DNA from: Bog-113 sp963752695
GTDB lineage: Bacteria > Acidobacteriota > Terriglobia > Bryobacterales > Bryobacteraceae
Length of the DNA: 64,000 nt
Direction of reading: 5' to 3'
Assembly (NCBI GenBank): GCA_963752695.1
Contig: CAVVZB010000002.1
Span: 1,054,001 to 1,118,000, forward strand
Part shown: one piece after another, positions 1 to 9,675 of the stretch
Layout: each line of letters starts with the position of its first letter
How positions within the stretch are numbered: the stretch's first letter is position 1
The notes under the pieces: generated by a model
The model's input: the letters and a program-made list of their open reading frames with translations, nothing else
Told to the model about the DNA's origin: nothing
Database searches by the model: none
Made by a program: the position numbers and the translations under genes

Positions 1-315
1 ACGCGGGTGAGCCAATTGGGTGGGAATAGCAGGGGGATGAGCCTGAACGTCGATGAGCTGGGACTGTCAGTCACGCCGGTACTCAGTCAGGACCTTGGCC
101 ACTTCGCATTTGCGCTGGGGAGCGCGCAGCTGCTCGGGAACGGGAATTATCATTTCCAGCTGGGAATCGTGGCGCCCGCGAATTTCGATCAATCGATCGA
201 ACTATTCCCCGCACCTCTGGCGCCCAGCGCAACCCAAGTCTTCAACCTGGAAAGCGGGGTCGCGTCGTACCGCAGTTTTCGAATGCAGGATATGTACCGG
301 CCGCCAACTACCTAA
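1..315 (+). CDS. Arylsulfotransferase-like protein, C-terminal fragment (5' end outside window)
   Basis: The reading frame is open from base 1, with no convincing start, and ends at the TAA at 313-315, so the gene enters from the left. The last ~100 residues align by eye with the C-terminus of the arylsulfotransferase-like protein at 32830-34632. Both have NSRG, then a QDLG-x-F block, then GSAQLL-x-NG-x-YHF, and both end in a YR-(S/T)-(F/Y)RM motif. I therefore infer a secreted or periplasmic beta-propeller protein of the ASST/Arylsulfotran_2 type, a paralogue of the one at 33-34 kb. The catalytic part lies outside the window, so activity cannot be judged. It converges on the radical SAM gene, with a strong hairpin between them. 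Confidence 0.7.
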   Translation, partial: TRVSQLGGNSRGMSLNVDELGLSVTPVLSQDLGHFAFALGSAQLLGNGNYHFQLGIVAPANFDQSIELFPAPLAPSATQVFNLESGVASYRSFRMQDMYRPPTT

Positions 316-325
316 AGACGAGAAA

Positions 326-355
326 CGCCGCCGGAATGAATCAAATCCGGCGGCG
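326..355 (-). terminator. Perfect 10-bp stem-loop between convergent genes
   Basis: Left arm cgccgccgga (326-335) and right arm tccggcggcg (346-355) pair perfectly around a 10-nt loop. The hairpin lies between the stop codons of two convergent genes (315 and 381). Read on the minus strand, the stem is followed by tttct, a short and imperfect U-run; on the plus strand there is no T-run. It is most likely the terminator of the radical SAM gene and may act in both directions. Confidence 0.65.
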
Positions 356-380
356 CGGTGCTGCGGAAAGGGACAGAGAG

Positions 381-2501
<2,121 letters not shown>

Positions 2502-2570
2502 GCGCGTTCTTGGTTCCCCTCGGTAATCGAATCCGTACTTTTGAAGAGTACTGCAATCGAGATGCCTCCC

Positions 2571-2600
2571 CTACCCCATATTGTTAAAAGGGGTAGTTTT
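2571..2600. promoter_or_regulatory. Inverted repeat with T-run between divergent radical SAM gene and queG
   Basis: CTACCCC (2571-2577) pairs with GGGGTAG (2590-2596) around a 12-nt AT-rich loop, and TTTTT follows directly on the plus strand. It looks like an intrinsic terminator, but no plus-strand gene ends here. It may be an attenuator or leader structure in the queG 5' region, or an operator for either divergent gene. A smaller repeat, gtact/agtac, lies at 2535-2551. Function is unproven. Confidence 0.35.
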
Positions 2601-2659
2601 TACGGTGTATGGAGAACTGGAGCGGTGAACGGGGCGGCAATGAGCCTGGAAGCTGTTGA

Positions 2660-3787
2660 ATGGACGGTAGATACAGTGTGAATGCTCACACGGATTTAGA
2701 GCGTTTGGATGTGAGTGCGCTAGCCCGAGAAGCCGGTTTTGAACTGGCTGGCGTTGTCGCTGTAGGCCCAGACCGGGACTTCGCGCGCTATGCCGGATGG
2801 GTGGAGCGCGGCCATGCTGGGGCGATGGGCTATTTAACGGATCGGCGGGCGGGATTGCGCGAAGATGTTCGGAGCCTGCTTCCGACAGCGCGATCGGTGA
2901 TCAGCGTGGGCCGGCTGTATAACTCACCGGAGCCGTATTCGACCGAATTTAACGAAGCGGACCGGGCGTGGATCTCACGCTATGCGTGGGGAGAAGACTA
3001 TCACGATCTGATGCGTGAGGGACTGGAGCGGCTAGCGCGAGCGCTCGAAGAGACGTGCGGACCGTTCGATTGGAAAGCTTGCGTGGATACGGCTCCGGTA
3101 TTGGAGCGGTCGCTCGCGCGGAATGCAGGGTTGGGCTGGATCGGCAAGAACACCTGTTTGATTAATGAAGGGCGCGGGTCATGGTTTTTCCTCGGCGAAT
3201 TGATCACCAGCCTGGCGCTGCCGGCCGGAGGGGAGACGGCTCCGGATCGCTGTGGCACGTGCACGCGGTGCATTGCGGCATGTCCCACGCAGGCGATTGT
3301 GGCGGCGCCGGAAGGGCGGTTCGAAATCGATGCGCGGCTGTGCATTTCATACCTGACCATTGAGTTGCGTCAGGGGATCGATGAGCCGCTGAGAGGCCCT
3401 ATGGGAATGAATATCTTCGGCTGTGACATCTGCCAGGACGTCTGCCCTTGGAACCGGCGTGCGGCGGTGACCGAAGATCCAGCGTTTGCGGCAGTCCAAT
3501 TTGCGCCCTCGCTCAAGCGTATGGCGGCGCTGACAGAAGCGGAATTTCGATCTCTGTTTCAGGACACTCCGGTGGAACGGGCGCGGTATCGCGGCTTCCT
3601 AAGAAACGTGGCAGTCGCCATGGGGAACTCCGGTGCCGCTCGTATGTTGGAACCTTTGGAGCACCTGGCGCGCGCCGACGATCCGCTGGTGGCGGAGCAT
3701 GCGCAGTGGGGACTTCAAAAGTTAAAATCAGAGTTGGAAGGAGCCCGCGCAAGCAACGCATGTCCAGAACCTGCTTACTCGCTCTGA
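2660..3787 (+). CDS. queG: Epoxyqueuosine reductase QueG
   Basis: 375 aa, the normal length. QueG reduces epoxyqueuosine to queuosine in tRNA using cobalamin and two [4Fe-4S] clusters. Visible signatures are the DTAPVLER segment with the proposed catalytic Asp (D143), the GWIGKNT motif (159-165), the ferredoxin-like cluster C198-x2-C201-x2-C204-x3-C208, C228, and the second cluster motif C255-x2-C258-x3-C262 followed by PWN. A HEAT-like helical tail follows. ATG 2660 has ggaag about 8 nt upstream. The last 28 bp overlap the start of the downstream TPR gene, suggesting a two-gene transcript. Confidence 0.95.
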   Translation: MDGRYSVNAHTDLERLDVSALAREAGFELAGVVAVGPDRDFARYAGWVERGHAGAMGYLTDRRAGLREDVRSLLPTARSVISVGRLYNSPEPYSTEFNEADRAWISRYAWGEDYHDLMREGLERLARALEETCGPFDWKACVDTAPVLERSLARNAGLGWIGKNTCLINEGRGSWFFLGELITSLALPAGGETAPDRCGTCTRCIAACPTQAIVAAPEGRFEIDARLCISYLTIELRQGIDEPLRGPMGMNIFGCDICQDVCPWNRRAAVTEDPAFAAVQFAPSLKRMAALTEAEFRSLFQDTPVERARYRGFLRNVAVAMGNSGAARMLEPLEHLARADDPLVAEHAQWGLQKLKSELEGARASNACPEPAYSL

Positions 3788-4947
3788 TCGGCCTGGCGTT
3801 CTGCGCGAACGTGGCTCGCGCCGACGACCCGCTTATTACCTCGGGCTTCGACCATTTCTATAACCTTGAATACGACCAGGCGCTGGGCGACTTCACTCAA
3901 TTCGAGAAGGCGCATCCGAATGATCCGGAAGTGCACAACAATATTGCGCAGACCTTGCTGTATCGCGAAATGTTCCGTAATGGGGCGCTCGAAAGCGAGT
4001 TGGTTTCGGGAAACAACGCGTTCCTTCGCCGGGCGAAGCTGAACGCTACTGCGGCGGTTCAGAAACAGTTTGACGACGAGATCAATTCGGCGTTGTCGCT
4101 CGCCAAGGCGAGGCTGGCGAGAAATGCGAATGACGCGGCCGCGCTATATACCTTGGGAGTCACTTTTGCATTGCGCTCAAACTTCAATTTCCTGGTGAGA
4201 AAGGCCTGGCGCGATGCGTTGAGCGACGCCACGCAAGCGCGGAAAATGCACGACCGGGTAATCGCTCTGGAACCCAATAACTACGATGCGCGGTTGATCC
4301 CAGCCCTGCATGAATATATTGTTGGGGACCTACCCTGGACCATGCGCGCGCTCGGGTTCCTGGCCGGATTTCACGGCGATAAAGAGGGCGGAATCCATAA
4401 ATTGGAGCAGGTCGCGAAGTACGGCAAAGACGAGAAGCTGGATGCCGAGCTAGTGCTTTGCGCGATCTACCGCAGGGAGAATAAACAGCGCACTGCGCTG
4501 CCGCTGCTGAACGATTTGATCCGGAGTTACCCGAGGAATTACCTGTTTCTTTTCGAGAAGGCGGAAATGTACGCACGATTGGGGAACAAGAAAGAGGCTT
4601 TGGGCGCGGTTGACCAAATCGCGAGGATGAAGCAGGGTGGGACGTCGGGGTTCGCCAGCGTGTCCTGGGAGAAGATTTACTACGAGATGGGCAATATCCA
4701 GTTCTGGTACAACGATCTGGATCAGTCGCTGGCCAGCTTGAAGCGAGCGACGGCGGCGACGGGAAATTTGGACCTAAATAGCGGAGTTTTGGCTTACATG
4801 CGCGAGGGCCAGATCTACGATATGAAGAATCAACGAGACCTGGCGCGGAAAGCTTATGAGCAGGCCATCGCGTTTGCACCGGAGTCGGACGCGGCAAAGG
4901 AATCGCGCCGTTATATCGACAGTCCTTACCGGCGAGCGCGGAGCTAA
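3760..4947 (+). CDS. Exported TPR-repeat protein
   Basis: 395 aa from the ATG at 3760, which has a good ribosome site (ggaaggag, 3735-3742) and gives a clean Sec signal peptide ending in ANVARA. The frame stays open far upstream to 3448, but that part is antisense-like sequence inside queG and is rejected. After the signal come helical repeats of TPR type: YNLEYDQALGDF near residues 30-45, then several A/L-rich pairs with P near the turn to the C-terminus. It probably scaffolds protein contacts in the periplasm. No enzymatic motif is seen. The gene starts inside queG and ends 24 bp before the convergent cca gene. Confidence 0.85.
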   Translation: MSRTCLLALIGLAFCANVARADDPLITSGFDHFYNLEYDQALGDFTQFEKAHPNDPEVHNNIAQTLLYREMFRNGALESELVSGNNAFLRRAKLNATAAVQKQFDDEINSALSLAKARLARNANDAAALYTLGVTFALRSNFNFLVRKAWRDALSDATQARKMHDRVIALEPNNYDARLIPALHEYIVGDLPWTMRALGFLAGFHGDKEGGIHKLEQVAKYGKDEKLDAELVLCAIYRRENKQRTALPLLNDLIRSYPRNYLFLFEKAEMYARLGNKKEALGAVDQIARMKQGGTSGFASVSWEKIYYEMGNIQFWYNDLDQSLASLKRATAATGNLDLNSGVLAYMREGQIYDMKNQRDLARKAYEQAIAFAPESDAAKESRRYIDSPYRRARS

Positions 4948-4971
4948 GGCGCGCGGGCACGGGGAACGCGG

Positions 4972-6258
4972 CTATCGGACCGCTCGAACTGGGCTCCCTG
5001 AAATGATTGGAGCATTGGCCGGCCCGGGCGGCGGTGGTGGCGGAGGCGGCGGCGCGTTTAGCTTGGCGGTGATCATTGCCGCTTTGGCTTTGCGGAACTG
5101 GGCGGTACCTGGCTTCACGCCCGTGGCCTCCACTTGTGCGTCGGTGATTTCGCTGGCCTCGGGCAAATATTTTTCTAGATACAGATTCAACCGTTCTTGG
5201 ACGATTGGCTCCTCGGAATCATAGAGGACATATAAGATGTCGGTGGCTTCGGCCGGCGCGATCGCATTGTAAATCTGGGAAGGCTTGCGCAAGCCGGAAG
5301 CTTTCAAATCTTCCGCCAACTGCGCGGCTCGCGGCTTGATCTTCTTGCCCGCTTCCAACGAGTCTGGCGGCAGACCGAACCCGGCCAGAAATGCCGACCG
5401 CTCCTTCGGCTTCATATGTCCGGCAAGCACCGTGAGGAATAAAGGCCAGTGTGTTCCCCGCCCCGGGATGGTGCGGCGCAATCTCTCGAACTTAGCTAGG
5501 CCGTCCAGGTTCAGCGTGCCGTGGTCGATAGGAAGCAGTTTGGCTTCGCCTAAGTCCCGCAGGATGGCGGATGCGGAATGCTCTTCGGCGATCAGATTGA
5601 ATTCGTAGAGCCACTGGGCAGGGGTAACGGTTGAAATCCAGCCTTCGTCCACGCCGGTCTGAAAATAGCGTTGCGTGCGCTCTTCCATTTGGAAACCCAT
5701 GCGGTTGCGAAGCCGCACGGCGCGCAGCAGGCGGACGGGCTGGTCGAAAAAGGCATTGGGGTAACCCATGCGGATTTCCCGATTCTGCAAGTCGGAAACG
5801 CCGTTCATCGGATCACGGATCAAGCCGCGTGAAGCCTTGGCTAGGGAAAGCGCGATGGCATTCACGGTGAAATCGCGCTGGGCCAAGTCCTCAAGTAGGT
5901 GCGCGGGCGAGATCTTGGGCGCGGCGCCTGGCTTGGAGACTTTCTCGGTACGCGCCATGCGGAGCGATCCGGTGACGCCGCCCGGCAGATGCAACTCCGC
6001 GCACTTGCGAACTGCATCGTCCTCGACCGTCAAATCGGGCAGTTGCTTTTTGACGCGGCTTAGCAGATTGGCGGGAGGCTGGCCCTCGATGGTAAAGTCG
6101 AGATCGCGAATAGGGAAGCCGCCGAGCATATCGCGCATGGCCCCCCCGGTGAGGTAGAGCGCGACGCCCAGGCTATTCGCGGCACTTTGCATCTCGGTAA
6201 GAAGTTGATTTTGCTCTTGGCTCAAATGGCTGTCGAGCAGGTACATGTAATCGCTCAT
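4972..6258 (-). CDS. cca: CCA-adding enzyme / poly(A) polymerase family nucleotidyltransferase with proline-rich tail
   Basis: 428 aa. The class II nucleotidyltransferase head is clear: LTGGAMRD (36-43) followed by the metal-binding DLD (52-54), and RDFTVNAIAL near residue 130. The RNA/neck domain follows. The family adds or repairs the 3' CCA of tRNA, or adds A tails to RNA; the two activities cannot be separated from sequence alone. The C-terminus is unusual, with a run of nine prolines close to the end that should need EF-P for translation. The gene lies 3 bp downstream of xerD and is probably co-transcribed with it. It is convergent with the TPR gene. Confidence 0.88.
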   Translation of the reverse strand: MSDYMYLLDSHLSQEQNQLLTEMQSAANSLGVALYLTGGAMRDMLGGFPIRDLDFTIEGQPPANLLSRVKKQLPDLTVEDDAVRKCAELHLPGGVTGSLRMARTEKVSKPGAAPKISPAHLLEDLAQRDFTVNAIALSLAKASRGLIRDPMNGVSDLQNREIRMGYPNAFFDQPVRLLRAVRLRNRMGFQMEERTQRYFQTGVDEGWISTVTPAQWLYEFNLIAEEHSASAILRDLGEAKLLPIDHGTLNLDGLAKFERLRRTIPGRGTHWPLFLTVLAGHMKPKERSAFLAGFGLPPDSLEAGKKIKPRAAQLAEDLKASGLRKPSQIYNAIAPAEATDILYVLYDSEEPIVQERLNLYLEKYLPEASEITDAQVEATGVKPGTAQFRKAKAAMITAKLNAPPPPPPPPPGPANAPIISGSPVRAVR

Positions 6259-6261
6259 GGC

Positions 6262-7179
6262 TTAGGCGCGGGGATGATGTTGATCGACAACGCTCCTTAG
6301 GCGCGATCGCATCACGTGGGTGTAGATCTGGGTGGTACCGATGTCGGCGTGGCCGAGCATGGTCTGAAGACTGCGTAAATCCGCCCCGCCCTCGAGCAGG
6401 TGAGTGGCAAAGCTGTGGCGGAGGACGTGGGGACTCAAATCGAAGAAGATTCCCGCCGTTTTTCCATGAGCCACGATGAGCTTCCAGAATGCCTGGCGGG
6501 TGAGGCGCGAAGCACGGGCGGTAACGAAAAGATAGGGGCAGACCCTGGATTTCAGCAACGCCGGCCGGGCCGTGCGGAAATAGAGATCTACGGCTTCCAT
6601 GGCATGTTTGCCGACGGGCACGAGCCTCTGTTTGTTGCCTTTACCAATAACTGTGATGACGCCGTGCGGGCTTAAGTCGGATACGCGCACGTTGCAAAGC
6701 TCGGAAACCCGCAGGCCAGTGGCATAGAGAAGCTGAAGCATGGCGCGATCACGGACGCCGGTCGGTTTGCCGCTATTCGGCGCAACAAGAAGCGCTTCCA
6801 CTTGGGCGCGCCCAAGAAAACGCGGGATGCTCGCCCATTGGCGCGGCGACTGGAGGTGTTCGGTCGGATCCGAGGACAGCCGCCCTTCAGCTTGCAAATA
6901 CTTGAAAAAGCCCCTAAGAGTGGTGAGATGCCGGGCAATGGAGCGGCTACCGAGTTTGTCTCCGTAGAGGCGGCTCACGTAGTCACGTAGCGTATTAATG
7001 CTGGTGTAATCCTTACATTCCGACGCGATAAACTGTTCAAAACGCAAGAGATCGGCTCGGTAGGCAGCGATCGAATTTGCAGCCAGACCTTTTTCCACGC
7101 GGCAAAAGTGAAGAAAGGAAACGATTGCAGCTTGCAGCGGTCCGGTTGTCGCGGGTGGACCTTCGGGCATCGAAGCCAA
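6262..7179 (-). CDS. xerD: Site-specific tyrosine recombinase XerC/XerD type
   Basis: 305 aa, typical for Xer. An N-terminal SAM-like core-binding domain (about 15-105) precedes the catalytic domain. All catalytic residues are visible: R157 in ATGLRVSEL, K180 in GKGNKQR, H251 and R254 in HVLRHSFATH, H277 in LGHADIGTT and the nucleophile Y286 in IYTHV. The chromosomal context (cca 3 bp downstream) and absence of phage genes argue for the housekeeping dimer-resolution enzyme rather than a mobile-element integrase. XerC versus XerD assignment is tentative. Confidence 0.9.
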   Translation of the reverse strand: MASMPEGPPATTGPLQAAIVSFLHFCRVEKGLAANSIAAYRADLLRFEQFIASECKDYTSINTLRDYVSRLYGDKLGSRSIARHLTTLRGFFKYLQAEGRLSSDPTEHLQSPRQWASIPRFLGRAQVEALLVAPNSGKPTGVRDRAMLQLLYATGLRVSELCNVRVSDLSPHGVITVIGKGNKQRLVPVGKHAMEAVDLYFRTARPALLKSRVCPYLFVTARASRLTRQAFWKLIVAHGKTAGIFFDLSPHVLRHSFATHLLEGGADLRSLQTMLGHADIGTTQIYTHVMRSRLRSVVDQHHPRA

Positions 7180-7231
7180 TGATACAATATCGGCTCAAAT
7201 GTTTCACGCGGAATTGCCGTAGAGGATCTGT

Positions 7232-7726
7232 TTGGCCGTATCTTCAACCAAGAAAGTCGTTATCCGGAGATTTGACCGCGATCCTCTGACCGGCTTCGTC
7301 AGTCTACTCACTTTTCAGCAGCCTTCCGGTATCGAGCTTCTAAAACCAACCGGCGATCTCACCCAGGTGCCGTACGGGGAGATCAAGTCCGTTTGCTTCG
7401 TGCGGGATTTTGAAGGTGCGCGCGAACCCCTCGACGCCAAACTCTTTCAGACTCGCCCCAAAATGGAAGGCTTGTGGATCAGGATGAAGTTCCGCGATGG
7501 GGAGCTTCTGGACGGCGTTCTAGCTAACAATTTGCTTTCGTTGGACGCGCAGGGATTTACGTTTACGCCGCCTGAGCCGTATTCGAACAACCAGCGGGTG
7601 TTTGTGCCTCGTGAAGCTTTGGCGTCGATCGAGGTGCTGAGCGTGGTGGGGAGCGCACTGCGCAAAATGCCAGCGCGGGGACGGGCTAAACCCGATGCAA
7701 CGTCTCAGCCGGGCCTGTTTGAGTAG
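7232..7726 (+). CDS. Conserved protein of DUF6982-like type, function unknown
   Basis: 164 aa, starting at TTG 7232 with AGAGGA (7221-7226) 5 nt upstream; no ATG fits better. The sequence is rich in beta-strand patterns: repeated hydrophobic pairs and GLWIRMKFRDGELLDG near residues 77-92. No signal peptide, membrane segment or catalytic motif is seen. I recognise it as a conserved acidobacterial-type hypothetical resembling proteins labelled DUF6982. A TACAAT sequence at 7183-7188 may be its -10 box. Its 3' end overlaps the convergent 2H phosphodiesterase gene by 41 bp. Confidence 0.7.
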   Translation: MAVSSTKKVVIRRFDRDPLTGFVSLLTFQQPSGIELLKPTGDLTQVPYGEIKSVCFVRDFEGAREPLDAKLFQTRPKMEGLWIRMKFRDGELLDGVLANNLLSLDAQGFTFTPPEPYSNNQRVFVPREALASIEVLSVVGSALRKMPARGRAKPDATSQPGLFE

Positions 7727-8303
7727 GCAGGGCGAGAGCTGGCCGGTCAAGCAGCGTAATGTGGTCTAAATCGACCCATTTGGTTCCGGTTGGATTTTGA
7801 ACAAAGGAAAGAGTTTCAACGCGGAAGACGCGAGGGCCAGTCCACAAGCGCCATGCCGATTCCGCAATCTGCAGAGTTTCCGCCGCCCGTTCCGGCGACA
7901 AGTTTTGGGCAAGGGTAATGTGCGGGTGATAGCGGAAACGCTCGCTATATTGGCAGGGGCCACAGTTCATGGCCTCGTACATGGCGCGCAACTCGGGCCG
8001 GCCTATGCCAATTTTCAAAAAAACAACGTCGGAAACGTCGAACTTGGCGACTTCGACCAGGTCGATCGAGAACGGCGAAAAGTGCCGGGAGAGTTGTCGA
8101 ATTTGGCGGGAGGCTTGTTCTGCGGGGCCGCAGAGTGGTCGGGGAGGAAGGACGGTGACGTGCGCGTGAGGTTTACAATCGGGATCCAGGAGCAGCCGCA
8201 AGTCATCCAAAAAGCGACCGAGCGGATCGGGTATGTAACTAACGAGGGCGAACTGGTTGATTGGATCAAACCCGTTCGACGGTGAACAGCCTGAAGCCTG
8301 CAT
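7686..8303 (-). CDS. 2H phosphoesterase / 2'-5' RNA ligase-like protein
   Basis: 205 aa with the two HxT motifs that define the 2H superfamily: H48-V-T50 in KPHAHVTVL and H128-I-T130 in YHPHITLA. Members hydrolyse 2',3'-cyclic phosphates or act on 2'-5' RNA linkages in the cytoplasm; the natural substrate here is unknown. The spacing of the motifs (about 80 residues) is normal. ATG 8303 is used, and a slightly shorter start is possible because the conserved fold begins near residue 17. It is divergent from nuoI, so the nuo operon promoter should lie in 8304-8354 or within this gene's 5' end. Confidence 0.85.
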   Translation of the reverse strand: MQASGCSPSNGFDPINQFALVSYIPDPLGRFLDDLRLLLDPDCKPHAHVTVLPPRPLCGPAEQASRQIRQLSRHFSPFSIDLVEVAKFDVSDVVFLKIGIGRPELRAMYEAMNCGPCQYSERFRYHPHITLAQNLSPERAAETLQIAESAWRLWTGPRVFRVETLSFVQNPTGTKWVDLDHITLLDRPALALPTQTGPAETLHRV

Positions 8304-8354
8304 GAGAGCGGTAACCTCGATTAGTTTAGCGCCGTTCGGCGGCCGGAAATCATA

Positions 8355-8810
8355 ATGTCTCAGTTACTCAAGAAGATTCTTTTTATCGACCTTATTAAAG
8401 GTTTGTGGGTGACGTTTCGAACGCAGCGCCCGCGTGAGATCGTGACCGAACAGTATCCGCTGGAGCGGCCCGCCGTTTCCGAGCGGTATCGCGGTGCACC
8501 GCGGCTAAACATTAATCCGGAAAACGGGGAAACACTGTGCATTTCCTGCAATTTGTGCGCGATTGCCTGCCCGGAGAATCTCATCGTAGTCATTAGCGAA
8601 CGTAACGAGCAAACGCGCCGCAAAGACCTGCTGGATTTCACCTACGATCTCTCCCGGTGTATGTTTTGTGGACTTTGCGAGGACGCCTGCCCAGTAGATG
8701 CATTGGAATTGACGCAGGATTTCGAATTGGCGAGCTACTCCCGGGAGGGTTTGATCTGGAACCGGCAGATGCTGGAGGAAGGTCCTCGTCCAGTGGAGTA
8801 TCGCCGCTGA
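8355..8810 (+). CDS. nuoI: NADH-quinone oxidoreductase subunit I
   Basis: 151 aa. It carries two [4Fe-4S] ferredoxin motifs: C62-x2-C65-x2-C68-x3-C72 and C102-x2-C105-x2-C108-x3-C112. These are the N6a and N6b clusters that pass electrons towards quinone. The amphipathic N-terminal helix (KGLWVTF) is typical of NuoI. It is the first gene of a seven-gene block here; nuoA-G are not upstream, since the neighbouring gene is on the other strand. The subunit must therefore assemble with A-D (and possibly E-G) made from another locus. Confidence 0.96.
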   Translation: MSQLLKKILFIDLIKGLWVTFRTQRPREIVTEQYPLERPAVSERYRGAPRLNINPENGETLCISCNLCAIACPENLIVVISERNEQTRRKDLLDFTYDLSRCMFCGLCEDACPVDALELTQDFELASYSREGLIWNRQMLEEGPRPVEYRR

Positions 8811-8878
8811 GGAATCAAATAGCACCGTTCGCTGCCGTGGGACCCGGGCTGCGGGTGTAAGTCGTTCATAATGAACCT

Positions 8879-9367
8879 TTGACTCTGGTCCTTTTCTACG
8901 TTTTCGCGGCTGTGACGCTGGTGGGAGCGCTGCTAACGATCCTGCCGCGGAATCCTGTGCACTGCGCCATCGGGCTGCTGATTTCCTTGCTGGGCGCGGG
9001 AGGAATCTTTCTGCAAACGCGGGCGGAATTCTTATTCGCCGCCCAATTGATTGTTTACGCAGGCGGCGTGGTGTTGTTATTCCTCTTCGTCATTATGCTG
9101 GTGAACCTGGACCGCATACAGACCCAACGCCGGTTCGCGCGCTGGTGGGGAGCTGGCGCCGCGTGTGCGGTGATTGCGGTGGCCGAATTGATTCTCCTCT
9201 TGCGTTCCGCCACCTTTGCGCCCGTGCGGGGTGAGATGCCACCGCTAAACACGGAAGCGATCGGCGGGCTCTTGCTCACCGGCTACTTGTTACCGTTCGA
9301 GGCAGTCTCCATTCTTCTGCTCGCGGCTCTAGTCGGCGCGGTGGTTTTAGCGCGAGGCGAAGCGTGA
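8879..9367 (+). CDS. nuoJ: NADH-quinone oxidoreductase subunit J
   Basis: 162 aa with five predicted membrane helices. The diagnostic QLIVYAGGVVLLFLFVIML segment is the NuoJ helix that contains the pi-bulge in known structures. The start is odd: the frame has no ATG, only TTG at 8879. An out-of-frame ATG AAC CTT TGA at 8871-8882 sits just upstream, and its stop overlaps the TTG. Either this is reinitiation or one base has been lost from an original ATG start. The 3' end overlaps nuoK by 4 nt (GTGA). Confidence 0.93.
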   Translation: MTLVLFYVFAAVTLVGALLTILPRNPVHCAIGLLISLLGAGGIFLQTRAEFLFAAQLIVYAGGVVLLFLFVIMLVNLDRIQTQRRFARWWGAGAACAVIAVAELILLLRSATFAPVRGEMPPLNTEAIGGLLLTGYLLPFEAVSILLLAALVGAVVLARGEA

Positions 9368-9675
9368 CTTCGAGCGACATGACCGGGCACTACGTGATCC
9401 TGAGCGCGCTGCTGCTAACCATTGGCATTGCGGGCGTGTTGATCCGGCGGAGCATTGTGGTGGTGCTGCTGTCGATCGAGCTCATTCTGAACGCCGTGAA
9501 TATTAATTTGGTGGCATTCTCGCAGCAATGGGGGACCGTACGCGGCCAGGTGTTCGCGTTGTTCGTAATTGCGGATGCGGTTGCTGAGGCGGCAGTGGGA
9601 CTTGCGATTCTGATTGCGCTGTTCCGCTTTCGTAAGAACGTGCTGACCGACGAGGTAAATCTTCTCAAGTGGTAG
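9364..9675 (+). CDS. nuoK: NADH-quinone oxidoreductase subunit K
   Basis: 103 aa with three membrane helices, the normal size. Conserved features are the glutamate in LLSIELILNAVNINLVAF and the second in ADAVAEAAVGLAI, both part of the proton path in the membrane arm. The GTG at 9364 overlaps the nuoJ stop; ATG 9379 (MTGHYVIL) is an equally credible start and matches the usual NuoK N-terminus better. It overlaps nuoL by 7 nt. Confidence 0.95.
   Translation: MTSSDMTGHYVILSALLLTIGIAGVLIRRSIVVVLLSIELILNAVNINLVAFSQQWGTVRGQVFALFVIADAVAEAAVGLAILIALFRFRKNVLTDEVNLLKW

Noticed and set aside
3448..3759. 5' extension of the TPR gene frame into queG
   Set aside because: No ribosome site, and the signal peptide begins at the ATG at 3760 with a strong site before it.
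6262..7179. XerD-like gene as a sign of an integrated phage or element
   Set aside because: The gene is full-length, adjacent to cca, and no att repeats or phage genes are visible nearby.
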